A stretch of DNA of 64,000 nt from Methylicorpusculum oleiharenae (GCF_009828925.2 NZ_WUTY02000001.1:2820492-2884491); one strand, 5' to 3'; shown: positions 16,774 through 25,763, counted from the stretch's first letter. Notes: generated by a model not told the origin, from the sequence alone. Made by a program: numbers and translations.

Positions 16774-19035
16774 TTATGAGCGTTTGAACACCATGACCGT
16801 GATATCGTCATAAAAAAAGCTAGATTGGCAGAAATCTTTCAGGTGCTGAATTAATGTGTCGACGATAAATCCCGGCTTTTGATCAGCGTACTTTTCGAAT
16901 AAGGTTTTTAGTCTGTCAATGCCGAATTGTTCACCGGCCGGATTTTGGGATTCTGTCAGTCCATCTGTATAGATGAGCAGGCAATCACCGGCACTGAGTG
17001 TGATTTTCTTTTCTTCGAAGTTAATATTTTGCCTGATTCCTATGATCAATCCGTCGGCGTCCAATTCTTTACAGCTAAAGTTGCATTTTTGGTAAAGCAG
17101 CGGAGGAGGGTGTCCGGCATTGGCGTAACTGAGGGTTTGCGTCGTGGTGTAATATTGAAGGTAAAAGAGGGTAATAAAATGATCGGCGTTATAAAGATCC
17201 TCATAAAGAAAATTATTGAGCACGTCCAAGGTTTGAGCGGGTGAGCCTAACCAGGTGGCTTGTGTTCTAATGGCGCTGCGAGCTGCGACCATCAGCAGGG
17301 CCGGTCCTACCGCATGGCCCGATACATCGGCAATCACCATATCCAGATGCTGCTCGTCGCGGTAAAAATAGTCGAAATAATCACCGCCTATCTGGGTTGC
17401 GGGAAGGCAAAAGCCAGTCACTTCGAAATGGGGTGAAATGATCGGTTTGGCAGGAAACAAGGACGTTTGGATTTGCTGGGCAATTTTCATTTCGTTTTTC
17501 GCGATAGCAAGATTCACCTGCGCTTCCCGAATTTGCCTTTCAGCGGCTTTTCGGCTGCTGATGTCGTGAACAAAACCGCTGAATTCATAGGCATTGCCTA
17601 TTTTAAGCGGTGCAATACTCAGCTCAACCGGAAACTCGGTGCCGCTTCTTCTTAATGCGATTTGTTCGGTTAGCTTATCGATAACCCGGCTGGCCCCTGT
17701 GGTCAGAAAATGGCTGAGTTCTTGATGGACAAGTTTTCGAAATCGTTCGGGTACTATCAGTTCGGCCATATTTCGTCCTATCGCTTCATGGCGTGTCCAG
17801 CCGAACATTTTTTCAGCGCGCTGGTTCCAGTCCGTAATGATGCCGTAAGAATCCATGATGATGATCGCATTCAGCGTGGTTTCAATGATTAGTCGTGTGC
17901 GTTTCTCGCTTTCGATCAGAGCATCTTCATAATGCTTTCTTGCGGTAATGTCACGATCCACGCCTCGCCACTTCAGCAGTTTGCCGTGTGCATCTATGAT
18001 GGGAAGGCCGGTTGATTCGGCGATCACGAGGCGGCCTTCTTTGTGGCGGTAATGGTTTGTCAGCGCATAAAAGGCGTTTTGGACTGATGAGTAAGGCTGA
18101 AAATCGGTTTTATCCTGCTGCGTCAGAAGCTCGGTATAGTGTTTGCCGATAATCTCTTCAGGTTTGTATCCTAAAATTGTTTTTACCGCGTTACTGCAGT
18201 AAATATAGTATCCGTTCGGGTCTTGCTCCCATAACCATTCCCCTGTCATTTCCGCCATTTGTCTAAAGCGTTGTTCGCTTTCCTGAAGGGCGGCTTCGAC
18301 TTGTTTGCGTTCAGTTATGTCTTCTTCTACCGCTAATAAATGAGTAATTTCGCCGCGGCTGTTTTTAATTGCGCTGATGCTCTCAAATGCCCAGTAATCT
18401 TCACCGTTTTTTCGCTGGTTTTTTATCTCTCCCCGCCATTCGCCCTGTTTGAGCAGTTCCTGCCACATTTTTAGATATTGTTCGTCTGAAGTGCCGCCGG
18501 ACTGAAGTATTCTGGGATTATGGCCTAGCAGTTCCTCGTGACTGTATCCGGTCATGGAGCAGAATTTGGGATTGATATATTCGATCCGGCCGCTGGGATC
18601 GGTTATCACTACGGCGCTGGCACTTTGTTCTACCGCAGCGTGCATCAGCAACAAATTTTTTTCCTGTTGCTTGGATGCGCTGAGATCCTGGATTAAAACA
18701 GCAATAGTGGGTTTTTCATTTTTGGCGGGATCGGTCAGTTTGCCCAGTGAAATCATGACGGGGAAAGTCTGTTTTTCACGGTTGATCAATTCAGCTTGAA
18801 AATTAGCAGCCGGGTGATCGTTGTCCAGTCGCGCCAGAGCGTTTTGCCATAATTCAGCAGGACAATGGGGCGACAATATAACGTTAAGAGGTTGGTTGAT
18901 CAGATCGCGCTGCGCATAACCGAACAAGTCGCATGCGCTGCGGTTGAGTTCTTTGATCACCAGTAACAAGGGGTTAGCCTGTTTTATCTCTGCAATCAGA
19001 ATGCTGAATGTTAAGCCGTCAATGAAAGGTTGCAT
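16774..19035 (-). CDS. Multi-PAS sensor with C-terminal SpoIIE/PP2C-type phosphatase domain
   Basis: A 753-residue cytosolic signalling protein. Four PAS/PAC modules are visible, at about 1-125, 126-245, 246-370 and 371-495; cues are the repeated endings V-E-E-D-I-T-E-R-K, V-D-R-D-I-T-A-R-K and V-H-D-I-S-S-R-K. A short coil with I-A-Q-Q-I-Q-T-S-L-F-P leads into an RsbU-like PP2C domain, where G-G-D-Y-F-D-Y and V-I-A-D-V-S-G-H supply metal-binding aspartates and Y-T-D-G-L-T-E a further one. RsbU-type phosphatases usually dephosphorylate an anti-anti-sigma factor. None is nearby, but a Ser/Thr kinase gene follows on the same strand. Signal sensed is unknown; no haem or flavin cysteine motif was clear. 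Confidence 0.9.
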   Translation of the reverse strand: MQPFIDGLTFSILIAEIKQANPLLLVIKELNRSACDLFGYAQRDLINQPLNVILSPHCPAELWQNALARLDNDHPAANFQAELINREKQTFPVMISLGKLTDPAKNEKPTIAVLIQDLSASKQQEKNLLLMHAAVEQSASAVVITDPSGRIEYINPKFCSMTGYSHEELLGHNPRILQSGGTSDEQYLKMWQELLKQGEWRGEIKNQRKNGEDYWAFESISAIKNSRGEITHLLAVEEDITERKQVEAALQESEQRFRQMAEMTGEWLWEQDPNGYYIYCSNAVKTILGYKPEEIIGKHYTELLTQQDKTDFQPYSSVQNAFYALTNHYRHKEGRLVIAESTGLPIIDAHGKLLKWRGVDRDITARKHYEDALIESEKRTRLIIETTLNAIIIMDSYGIITDWNQRAEKMFGWTRHEAIGRNMAELIVPERFRKLVHQELSHFLTTGASRVIDKLTEQIALRRSGTEFPVELSIAPLKIGNAYEFSGFVHDISSRKAAERQIREAQVNLAIAKNEMKIAQQIQTSLFPAKPIISPHFEVTGFCLPATQIGGDYFDYFYRDEQHLDMVIADVSGHAVGPALLMVAARSAIRTQATWLGSPAQTLDVLNNFLYEDLYNADHFITLFYLQYYTTTQTLSYANAGHPPPLLYQKCNFSCKELDADGLIIGIRQNINFEEKKITLSAGDCLLIYTDGLTESQNPAGEQFGIDRLKTLFEKYADQKPGFIVDTLIQHLKDFCQSSFFYDDITVMVFKRS

Positions 19036-19338
19036 AGGTATTGATTTTAGTGATTCAGTCGATTTACCGGATAGTTTCTTACATCAACTACTGACCAAAC
19101 TTTTCAGTCAATTTATACCGTATATTTTTATTGTAAAGTAACCTGTGTTGTATCTGCTCACCCCTTCAATTTTATTGCACCGACTGTAACAGGATGTTGC
19201 GGTCGGTGCCTCCTTGCCATTGTTTAATTGTCTGCTTGTTTTTAAAGCGTATAATTCCCGGCCATTATTAGCCCTGCCCGTTTCCATTACTGACGATCAT
19301 GCCGGAGCAGGTGATATTGACGTAATTTTGGTGAGTTT
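19036..19338. other. Divergent intergenic region between the PAS-phosphatase and ktrA
   Basis: A 303-base region that must carry promoters in both directions. The ktrA-side promoter is described separately. On the phosphatase side only A+T-rich sequence is seen, without a clear consensus pair. No repeat or small gene was found here. Confidence 0.6.
19228..19255 (+). promoter_or_regulatory. Probable sigma-70 promoter of ktrAB
   Basis: TTGTCT (19228-19233), a 16-base spacer and a perfect TATAAT (19250-19255), 84 bases before the ktrA start. Assigned by consensus only. Confidence 0.6.
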
Positions 19339-19992
19339 ATGGCTCAATATGCGGTAATCGGTTTAGGTAGATTTGGCACGACGCTGGGGTTGCAGTTAGT
19401 CAAAATGAATCACGATGTTATGGGAGTGGATTTTGACAGAAAAGTGGTTGAGTCGTTATCCGGTTTACTTACGCACACGGCTATAGCCGATGTCACGGAT
19501 GAAAATGCACTGCTTGAACTGGGTTTGACGGATTATGACGCGGTCATTGTTGCAATTGGAGAGAATCTGCAGGCCAGTTTGCTGTGTGTTGTTCATTTAA
19601 AAAATCTGGGTATAGAAAATCTTTGGGTCAAAGCCACGTCCGCTTCACATCATTTGATTTTAAATAGATTGGGGGTGACACGCATTGTTCATCCGGAAGA
19701 GGAGATGGGCAAAAGAACCGCTCAGGCGCTTTCTTACCCTATGATCAGAGAATACATGTCTTTGGGCAATAAACAGTATATTGTTGAAGTACCCGTGGTT
19801 GAGCGGTTGGCAGGTAGGGCGCTGGTGGATTTGTTAGCGGAAGTGAAAGGCAAGGTGTTTGGGATTCTGATAAAGCGGCGTGACCAGATGTTTCCCTGTC
19901 CGCATGAGCAATTCGTTATTGAGAAGGATGACATTCTTATTTTGGCCGGAGATCGATTGTTTTTGACCAAACTGGCTCCTCAATTGATATAA
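19339..19992 (+). CDS. ktrA: Potassium uptake regulator KtrA/TrkA-type (RCK domain protein)
   Basis: A 217-residue single-RCK protein. The Rossmann nucleotide loop G-L-G-R-F-G-T-T-L-G is at residues 8-17 and the acidic ribose-binding residue follows in G-V-D-F-D. Residues about 135-217 form the RCK_C domain. The length matches KtrA rather than TrkA (about 458, with two copies). The protein binds ATP/ADP or NAD on the cytosolic side and gates the KtrB channel, whose gene starts three bases downstream. It is therefore the regulatory half of a two-gene K+ uptake operon. Confidence 0.92.
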   Translation: MAQYAVIGLGRFGTTLGLQLVKMNHDVMGVDFDRKVVESLSGLLTHTAIADVTDENALLELGLTDYDAVIVAIGENLQASLLCVVHLKNLGIENLWVKATSASHHLILNRLGVTRIVHPEEEMGKRTAQALSYPMIREYMSLGNKQYIVEVPVVERLAGRALVDLLAEVKGKVFGILIKRRDQMFPCPHEQFVIEKDDILILAGDRLFLTKLAPQLI

Positions 19993-19995
19993 GCC

Positions 19996-21366
19996 ATGAC
20001 TCAACTAGAGCTGTTGTGGCGTTCATTAGTGCAGAAAAATGCGCAGTTTCGACATCTGTTGATAAATGCCAGTCCGCCCGCCATATTGATGATTGGTTAT
20101 TTAACGCTTATCTTACTCGGCGCCGGGTTGTTGAAATTGGATATGGCGACCGTGTCATCAATTACCTGGCTTGATGCTCTTTTTACGGCAACTTCGGCCG
20201 TAACGGTAACGGGGCTGGTCGTAGTAGATACAGGAACCGGATTTTCAGTTTTCGGCCAGGTTGTGATTGCCCTCTTGATTCAGGCCGGCGGCCTGGGGTT
20301 TATGACCTTTTCAATTCTTACGATATTGAATCTGGGTAAACGATTGGGTGTAAGGCATCAGTTAGTGGCTTTGGAAGCCTTGAATCAAACCAGCTTCAAC
20401 AGTATCAAGGATGTATCCAAAGCGGTGATTGTCTTCTCTTTGGCTATAGAGGCTATTGGTTTTTTGCTTTTAGTGTTTTGCTGGGTTGACGAATACAGCT
20501 TTTCGAAAGCGGCTTATCACGCTTTTTTTTATACGATTTCAGCCTTTAACAATGCCGGATTTGCTTTGTCTGCCGATGGCTTGACCGCCTATCAGGGGGA
20601 TATTCCTGTTAATCTCATCATCACTGCACTTTTTATTATCGGTGGCATCGGGTTTGTCGTGTTGCAAGATGTCTGGAAAAAATGCGGCTGGAAGAAGCTT
20701 CAGGTTTATACCAAAGTGATGATCAGCAGCACGGTGATGCTCAACTTACTGGCATGGCTGTTGGTGTGGCTATTTGAACGAAAGAATCCCGCTACAATCG
20801 GCGGGTTTTCTTTATCCGATCAATTAACCGCCTCCTGGTTTCAGGCCGTGACGCCCAGAACTGCGGGTTTCAATACCTTGCCCATAGAATCATTAACCGA
20901 TTCCACATCACTGCTCATGCTCATTTTGATGTTTATCGGCGGAGGATCTTTAAGTACCGCCAGCGGCATCAAGTTGGGCACGTTCGTTGTGCTGTTAATT
21001 ACGACCTATTCATTTTTAATGCGGCATGATGAGGTCACGATCATGCGTCGTTCCATTCCGCTGAATATGATCATGAAGTCTTTTGCGGTAACCGTCATTT
21101 CAATGATGCTCGTGCTGCTGGGGTCACTGATGTTATCGGCTATCCAGGAGGCGCCGCTGCTGGATATTTTATTTGAAGTGGTTTCGGCATTAGGCACGGT
21201 AGGTTTGTCCAGAGGCTTGACCGGTGATTTAAATATTGCCGGTCAGTTGTTGATTATGTTGCTTATGTTTGTAGGCCGTCTTGGGCCTTTGACGGTAGCT
21301 TATGTCATTGCCATACCCAAGCAGCGCCGGATTAAGTATCCGTCTATCGACATTCAGATCGGTTAG
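19996..21366 (+). CDS. ktrB: Potassium uptake channel KtrB (TrkH/KtrB family)
   Basis: A 456-residue integral membrane protein built from four M1-P-M2 repeats. The four selectivity-filter loops can be read: T-V-T-G-L after S-A-V near residue 72, F-N-N-A-G-F-A near 185, R-T-A-G-F-N near 290 and L-G-T-V-G-L-S near 396, each with the conserved filter glycine. It is the K+ (often Na+-dependent) pore regulated by KtrA, encoded immediately upstream. The hydrophobic segment after the third filter contains G-G-G-S-L-S-T-A-S-G-I-K, the intramembrane gating loop of the family. Start ATG at 19996, three bases after the ktrA stop. Confidence 0.92.
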   Translation: MTQLELLWRSLVQKNAQFRHLLINASPPAILMIGYLTLILLGAGLLKLDMATVSSITWLDALFTATSAVTVTGLVVVDTGTGFSVFGQVVIALLIQAGGLGFMTFSILTILNLGKRLGVRHQLVALEALNQTSFNSIKDVSKAVIVFSLAIEAIGFLLLVFCWVDEYSFSKAAYHAFFYTISAFNNAGFALSADGLTAYQGDIPVNLIITALFIIGGIGFVVLQDVWKKCGWKKLQVYTKVMISSTVMLNLLAWLLVWLFERKNPATIGGFSLSDQLTASWFQAVTPRTAGFNTLPIESLTDSTSLLMLILMFIGGGSLSTASGIKLGTFVVLLITTYSFLMRHDEVTIMRRSIPLNMIMKSFAVTVISMMLVLLGSLMLSAIQEAPLLDILFEVVSALGTVGLSRGLTGDLNIAGQLLIMLLMFVGRLGPLTVAYVIAIPKQRRIKYPSIDIQIG

Positions 21367-21417
21367 TTGATACGACTTATTTCAGAACGTTAACTTTGTA
21401 AACAGGAGGTCAGTGAG

Positions 21418-21858
21418 ATGCGTTACTTACATACTATGGTCAGGGTCCGCAATTTGGATGAATCTCTGGATTTTTATTGTAATAAACTCGGTATGCACGA
21501 AATTAACCGTATGGAAAGTGAGCAAGGCCGTTTTACGCTGGTATATCTGGCCGCGCCTTTGGATGCCGATCAAGCAAGACAGCATGAAGCGCCTTTACTG
21601 GAGCTTACCTATAATTGGGACGCTGAAGATTATACCGGCGGCAGAAATTTCGGGCATATAGCGTTTGAAGTCGACGATATTTATGCGACCTGCCAAAAAT
21701 TGATGGAGGGTGGGGTTTTGATCAACCGTCCACCTAGAGACGGCCATATGGCATTCATCCGGTCACCGGATCAGATTTCCATTGAGTTTTTACAAAAAGG
21801 ATCGCCGCTGAAACCTTCCGAACCTTGGGTTTCTATGTCTAACACCGGAGTTTGGTGA
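21418..21858 (+). CDS. gloA: Lactoylglutathione lyase (glyoxalase I)
   Basis: A 146-residue glyoxalase I. The start M-R-Y-L-H with His5 as metal ligand is typical, and the other ligands can be read as the Glu in L-L-E-L-T-Y-N, the His in F-G-H-I-A-F-E-V and the Glu in S-I-E-F-L-Q-K-G. It turns the methylglyoxal-glutathione hemithioacetal into S-lactoylglutathione. Residues 1-130 match the E. coli-type (135-residue) enzyme closely. A strong ribosome site, CAGGAGGT, lies 12 bases before the ATG. The gene stands alone after ktrB; in other bacteria glyoxalase action is linked to K+ efflux channels, so the neighbourhood may not be accidental, though that is inference. Confidence 0.95.
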   Translation: MRYLHTMVRVRNLDESLDFYCNKLGMHEINRMESEQGRFTLVYLAAPLDADQARQHEAPLLELTYNWDAEDYTGGRNFGHIAFEVDDIYATCQKLMEGGVLINRPPRDGHMAFIRSPDQISIEFLQKGSPLKPSEPWVSMSNTGVW

Positions 21859-21986
21859 GGTATAGAACGTGAATAAAAACGTTTGTTATTAAAAGCCGAT
21901 CATCATTTAATGAAACTAATGAAAACGGCTTAAATCGCGCTAATCGTCCTCTTTTTTTACTTTTTAAAGGTTAAATACACTTATTT

Positions 21987-22316
21987 ATGTCTGACTTACC
22001 TGAAAAAACCTGCACTATCGATAATCTGATACGCCACGAAAAACTGGTTGCTGCCGCAAAGGCGGGTTTGAAAACTCAGCAGCGCCGAAATGGCGTTTAC
22101 GGCTGGCCCGGAGAACGCTTTGAGTTGCAAGGCACAGAATTTGTTGTGACCGATTTAAAAAGGGAAAAATTGGGCGACATGACGGATGAACATGCTAAAG
22201 CCGAGGGATATCCAAGCCTTGAGAGTTACCGGGATTTGATATTAAGAATGCATCCCGGAATGAACTGGGATCCGGAAAGCTTGGTTTGGGCGCATTATTT
22301 TGAAATCAAGGCGTAA
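21987..22316 (+). CDS. Small ASCH-domain-like protein
   Basis: A 109-residue cytosolic protein. The sequence K-T-Q-Q-R-R-N followed by G-E-R-F-E-L and the closing region with a conserved Y-P-S-L-E-S-Y-R-D-L resemble small ASCH-domain proteins, which are PUA-like folds expected to bind RNA or modified nucleotides. The match is by general look and not by a decisive motif. The ATG at 21987 lies in an A+T-rich leader. It is followed 12 bases downstream by a GIY-YIG nuclease and then by a tRNA pseudouridine synthase, so this may be a small RNA-handling operon. Confidence 0.6.
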   Translation: MSDLPEKTCTIDNLIRHEKLVAAAKAGLKTQQRRNGVYGWPGERFELQGTEFVVTDLKREKLGDMTDEHAKAEGYPSLESYRDLILRMHPGMNWDPESLVWAHYFEIKA

Positions 22317-22328
22317 CTTTAAAGTGAC

Positions 22329-22604
22329 ATGATGGCTTGGCAGGTCTACATCATCCATTGCAGCGATGATTCCTTCTATACGGGTTGCACCAATGACGTG
22401 ATAAGGCGTTATCGCCAGCATGAAGCCGGGAAGGGGGCCAAATATTTTTTTGGCCGCAAGCCGGTTCGGTTGATGTATCTGGAAACGCTGTCCGATCGAA
22501 GCGCGGCCTGCAAACGCGAAGCCATGCTGAAAAAACTCAAAAGAGTAGAAAAACTGCAGTTAATCAGCTCAGAAATCAATGAAATGTCGGTTTCGGAGTG
22601 TTAG
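22329..22604 (+). CDS. GIY-YIG nuclease domain protein (YhbQ/UPF0213 type)
   Basis: A 91-residue single-domain GIY-YIG protein. The motif is visible as V-Y-I-I-H near residue 6 and F-Y-T-G-C-T-N-D near 21, followed by the Arg in R-R-Y-R-Q-H and the Glu in K-R-E-A-M-L-K-K-L. This is the size of YhbQ-type proteins, which have been tied to DNA-damage resistance in E. coli, without a settled substrate. The start ATG at 22329 has a second ATG right after it. The gene overlaps the next one, truC, by 7 bases, which indicates coupling. Confidence 0.85.
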   Translation: MMAWQVYIIHCSDDSFYTGCTNDVIRRYRQHEAGKGAKYFFGRKPVRLMYLETLSDRSAACKREAMLKKLKRVEKLQLISSEINEMSVSEC

Positions 22605-23320
22605 AAATACTGTATCAGGATGAGCATCTGGTTGCTATCAACAAACCCGCAGGCTTGCTGGTGCATAGGTCCAATATAGACCGTCATGAGACCCGGTTTG
22701 CCGTGCAATTGCTGCGTGATCAAATCGGCCGTCATGTTTTTCCGGTGCACAGATTGGATAAGCCCACATCCGGGGTCCTGCTGTTTGCTTTAAACGCCGA
22801 TGTTGCCCGGCAAATGATGGCGGTTTTCATCAACGGGCATGTCCACAAGCGCTACCTTGCTATTGTCAGAGGGTATGTCGGTTTACAAGGCAGTATCGAT
22901 TATCCATTGCACGAAACGCTTGATCGGATGACCGATAGGCAAGCCGCAGAAGATAAACCGGCCCAGGCTGCATTGACGCATTTTAAATGTCTGGCAAAAG
23001 CGGAAATGCCTTTTGCTACAAAACGCCATTCAACCAGTCGTTATTCATTCATTGAGCTGGTGCCGGAAACCGGGCGTAAACATCAGTTGCGGCGACACAT
23101 GAAGCATATTTTTCATCCTATCGTGGGTGATACGACTCACGGTGATGGCAAACATAATGCCTTTTTTAGAACCTATTTGGGGTCTAATCAGCTGTTATTG
23201 ACGGCAAGCGACCTTCAGTTTCCTCATCCTGTGTCAGAAGCGCTGGTCTCGATCCATTCACCTTTGGATGCTGAATTTGTGAGGGTTATTGAGCAATTGA
23301 ATTGGCAGGCGAATGATTGA
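22598..23320 (+). CDS. truC: tRNA pseudouridine(65) synthase TruC
   Basis: A 240-residue RluA-family pseudouridine synthase without an S4 domain. The catalytic motif is H-R-L-D-K-P-T-S-G near residue 49, with Asp as nucleophile, and P-E-T-G-R-K-H-Q-L-R-R-H follows. Length and the N-terminal L-E-I-L-Y-Q-D-E-H-L-V-A-I-N-K-P fit TruC, which modifies U65 of tRNA-Ile and tRNA-Asp in E. coli. The GTG start at 22598 lies inside the end of the GIY-YIG gene. The neighbouring ASCH-like and GIY-YIG ORFs support an RNA-related operon. Confidence 0.88.
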   Translation: MLEILYQDEHLVAINKPAGLLVHRSNIDRHETRFAVQLLRDQIGRHVFPVHRLDKPTSGVLLFALNADVARQMMAVFINGHVHKRYLAIVRGYVGLQGSIDYPLHETLDRMTDRQAAEDKPAQAALTHFKCLAKAEMPFATKRHSTSRYSFIELVPETGRKHQLRRHMKHIFHPIVGDTTHGDGKHNAFFRTYLGSNQLLLTASDLQFPHPVSEALVSIHSPLDAEFVRVIEQLNWQAND

Positions 23321-23356
23321 TGCTATTTCGGGCCTGCCGTATTTCCGGTTTTACGG

Positions 23357-23362
23357 TATAAT
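23357..23362 (+). promoter_or_regulatory. Probable -10 element of argG
   Basis: Perfect TATAAT, 87 bases before the argG start. Only a weak -35 candidate (CTGCCG at 23334) lies at the right distance. Consensus-based inference. Confidence 0.45.
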
Positions 23363-23448
23363 TTCGCCCCATTAAGTTTTCATTTATGCAGATGTTTGTT
23401 CGAAACGGACACTGCAATTATTTTTATCGAGCAATACATTGGGGTGTT

Positions 23449-24660
23449 ATGTCGAGTATCAATAAGGTCGTACTGGCTTATTCCGGAGGTTTGGATACCT
23501 CAGTCATTCTGAAATGGCTGAAAGATGTTTACGATTGTGAAGTCGTAACCTTTACGGCTGATATTGGCCAGGGTGAGGAAGTCGAGCCTGCAAGAGCGAA
23601 AGCGCAAGCCATGGGTATCAAGGAAATTTATATCGATGATCTGCGTGAAGAGTTTGCGCGCGATTTCGTATTCCCGATGTTTCGCGCCAATACGATTTAT
23701 GAAGGTGAATATCTTTTAGGGACTTCTATTGCAAGACCGCTGATTGCCAAGCGCTTGATAGAAATCGCCAATGAAACCGGTGCTGAGGCCATTTCTCACG
23801 GTGCAACCGGCAAGGGTAATGATCAAGTCCGTTTTGAATTGGGTGCTTACGCGTTAAGACCTGATATTCATGTGATCGCACCATGGCGTGAGTGGGATTT
23901 GACTTCGCGTGAAACGTTGTTGGCTTATGCTGAAAAACACAGTATCCCGGTTGAAATGAAACGAGGAAAAGCCTCTCCTTATTCAATGGATGCCAACTTG
24001 TTACATATTTCTTATGAAGGCGGCATTCTTGAAGATCCTTGGGCTGAGCCTGAAGAGTCGATGTGGCGTTGGAGTGTTTCTCCGGAAGCGGCACCCGATA
24101 AGCCAACCTATCTGGAATTAACCTATAAACAGGGCGATATCGTCGAGATTGATGGTCAGGCGTGTTCGGCAGCGGAAGTCCTGGAAAAGCTGAATACAAT
24201 TGCGGGAGCCAATGGCATAGGTCGTCTGGATATCGTCGAAAACCGTTATGTTGGTATGAAGTCTCGCGGTTGTTATGAAACACCGGCCGGTACGGTCATG
24301 CTTAAAGCACATAGAGCCATTGAGTCGCTGACCTTGGACAGAGAAGTGGCTCATCTTAAAGACGAACTGATGCCGCGCTATGCCAGTTTGATCTATAACG
24401 GTTACTGGTGGAGTCCTGAGCGAAAAATGCTGCAAACCATGATTGATGCATCGCAAGTCAATGTCAATGGCAAAGTCAGAGTCAAACTGTACAAAGGCAA
24501 TGTGGTTGTGGTAGGAAGAGCGTCAGAGTCCGACAGCTTGTTTGACGAAGCTATCGCAACGTTTGAAGACGATGCCGGCGCTTACAACCAAAAAGATGCG
24601 GAAGGATTTATCAAATTGAATGCACTGAGAATGCGGATTGCAGCCAAGAAAAACCGCTAA
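23449..24660 (+). CDS. argG: Argininosuccinate synthase ArgG
   Basis: A 403-residue enzyme of the shorter (about 400-residue) ArgG type. The ATP pyrophosphatase loop A-Y-S-G-G-L-D-T-S is at residues 10-18, and [14 protein letters not shown], which binds citrulline/aspartate, is near residue 116. It condenses citrulline with aspartate to argininosuccinate. I place the start at the ATG 23449; the upstream in-frame ATG at 23386 adds 21 residues unlike the family. It is monocistronic, and a stem-loop follows the gene. argA, the first gene of the pathway, is in the window but distant. Confidence 0.96.
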   Translation: MSSINKVVLAYSGGLDTSVILKWLKDVYDCEVVTFTADIGQGEEVEPARAKAQAMGIKEIYIDDLREEFARDFVFPMFRANTIYEGEYLLGTSIARPLIAKRLIEIANETGAEAISHGATGKGNDQVRFELGAYALRPDIHVIAPWREWDLTSRETLLAYAEKHSIPVEMKRGKASPYSMDANLLHISYEGGILEDPWAEPEESMWRWSVSPEAAPDKPTYLELTYKQGDIVEIDGQACSAAEVLEKLNTIAGANGIGRLDIVENRYVGMKSRGCYETPAGTVMLKAHRAIESLTLDREVAHLKDELMPRYASLIYNGYWWSPERKMLQTMIDASQVNVNGKVRVKLYKGNVVVVGRASESDSLFDEAIATFEDDAGAYNQKDAEGFIKLNALRMRIAAKKNR

Positions 24661-25082
24661 ATCAGGTTTATGGCGATCTGCTTGGTGTGAGGGTTTTAGG
24701 TCACGATTCTTGGGCCGTTTCAGCTTTTAAGTGCTTTAAAATCGGAAGCGGATTTAAGAGGCGCTGGCAATCAGCGCTTCTTGCATAAACCCGATAAAAC
24801 GCACGACAATTTGATTTAAGCTTGTATAATTGCCATTCACCGAAAATTGGACATTTGGTTTTTGGTTGGAAAAATAATAATTTAAGGATCGGGAAAGTAT
24901 TTGACTTTGTTTTTGCCTCGTGACTTCTGTTCATACAAAAGAGACACTTACCGCTGATTTTCAGGCGGGTTTAGCATCACGTATGATTGAAAATAAGAAG
25001 GTATTGCAGGGTTTGAAGGTTTCTCGTCCTTGGGGTTGGGATGCTATCTGCGCTTGTATTTGCGTTGAGAGGAAATACATTA
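24661..25082. other. Intergenic region between argG and the two-helix membrane protein gene
   Basis: 422 bases with no convincing gene. It holds the stem-loop at 24756-24782. The remainder is A+T-rich and presumably carries the promoter of the next gene. A 77-codon minus-strand frame at 24701-24934 shows no family features. Confidence 0.6.
24756..24782. terminator. Stem-loop downstream of argG, possible terminator
   Basis: AAGAGGCGCTG (24756-24766) pairs with CAGCGCTTCTT (24772-24782) around a 5-base loop, with one G/T wobble. No long T-run follows, so the terminator role is uncertain. Confidence 0.5.
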
Positions 25083-25688
25083 ATGAGCAATAAGCGAGAG
25101 AAAAATTCTGACGATGGACAGGCATTGAATCCAATGATTCTTCGCGAAATTCCAGTCGACAAGAGTTTAGTGATAGTCAATAAAATGTTGATTTATGCTG
25201 TTCTGGCATTAATGGCTATTGTCATGGTGATGGGTTTTTTCCTTATGCCATCCCAGGATCTCTTGAATAGTTATCAAACAGCACAGCTTGATGCTGCGTA
25301 TAAAGCCAGGGAAAACCCTGTATTATCTGCAGAAATTGATGCCCTCAAAGGGCAAATGATAGGTTTGGTCAGTGGATCTATAGAGAGCAAATTAAGGACA
25401 TTGGAACAAAGTGTTAAATTAGGCTCTGTAACCTATTCATTGGGAACCATTGAAGACCTTAAAAGTGACGTAAAAGTTTTGCGAGCCTATACCGAAACGA
25501 CGAAACACGTTCAACCAGAGTCCAGCAATGAAGAGCTTTTAAAAGAAATGTCGCACCTTAAGAATTTAATCTATCTGACGGTTGCCTCTTGCGGTCTTAT
25601 GTTGGCGGCTATTGGCGGTGTCTGGTTTAGAAATCATTATCTATTGACTCACAAAAAGCCTATCAGCGGGTTCTTAGGTAAACGCTAA
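25083..25688 (+). CDS. Uncharacterised two-helix membrane protein
   Basis: A 201-residue protein with a polar N-terminus, one membrane helix at about 34-54 (Y-A-V-L-A-L-M-A-I-V-M-V-M-G-F-F) and a second at about 162-180 (L-I-Y-L-T-V-A-S-C-G-L-M-L-A-A). Between them is a predicted periplasmic or cytosolic coil of about 105 residues with no cysteine. I do not recognise the family. The start at 25083 is chosen because GAGAGGAAATAC precedes it; a longer frame begins at 25041. The gene lies 228 bases before bamA, where many gammaproteobacteria have rseP, but it does not look like a protease. Confidence 0.6.
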   Translation: MSNKREKNSDDGQALNPMILREIPVDKSLVIVNKMLIYAVLALMAIVMVMGFFLMPSQDLLNSYQTAQLDAAYKARENPVLSAEIDALKGQMIGLVSGSIESKLRTLEQSVKLGSVTYSLGTIEDLKSDVKVLRAYTETTKHVQPESSNEELLKEMSHLKNLIYLTVASCGLMLAAIGGVWFRNHYLLTHKKPISGFLGKR

Positions 25689-25733
25689 AAGTCCAGCTGG
25701 ATTTTAAGCGCCGCTCTTTTCTTTATCAATGAT

Positions 25734-25763
25734 CCGGCACTATTGGCAAATGTTGCCTGCCGG
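25734..25763 (+). other. Nested stem-loop after the two-helix protein gene
   Basis: CCGGCA (25734-25739) pairs with TGCCGG (25758-25763), and inside it GGCAA (25745-25749) pairs with TTGCC (25753-25757). It could be a terminator, but the following sequence is only mildly T-rich (GTTATTT). Confidence 0.5.

Noticed and set aside
24701-24934. Minus-strand frame of 77 codons after argG
   Set aside because: Covers the argG stem-loop and shows no protein-like composition or motif.
25083-25688. Two-helix membrane protein as RseP or another assembly factor
   Set aside because: Lacks the H-E-x-x-H protease motif and PDZ domains, so position alone is not enough.
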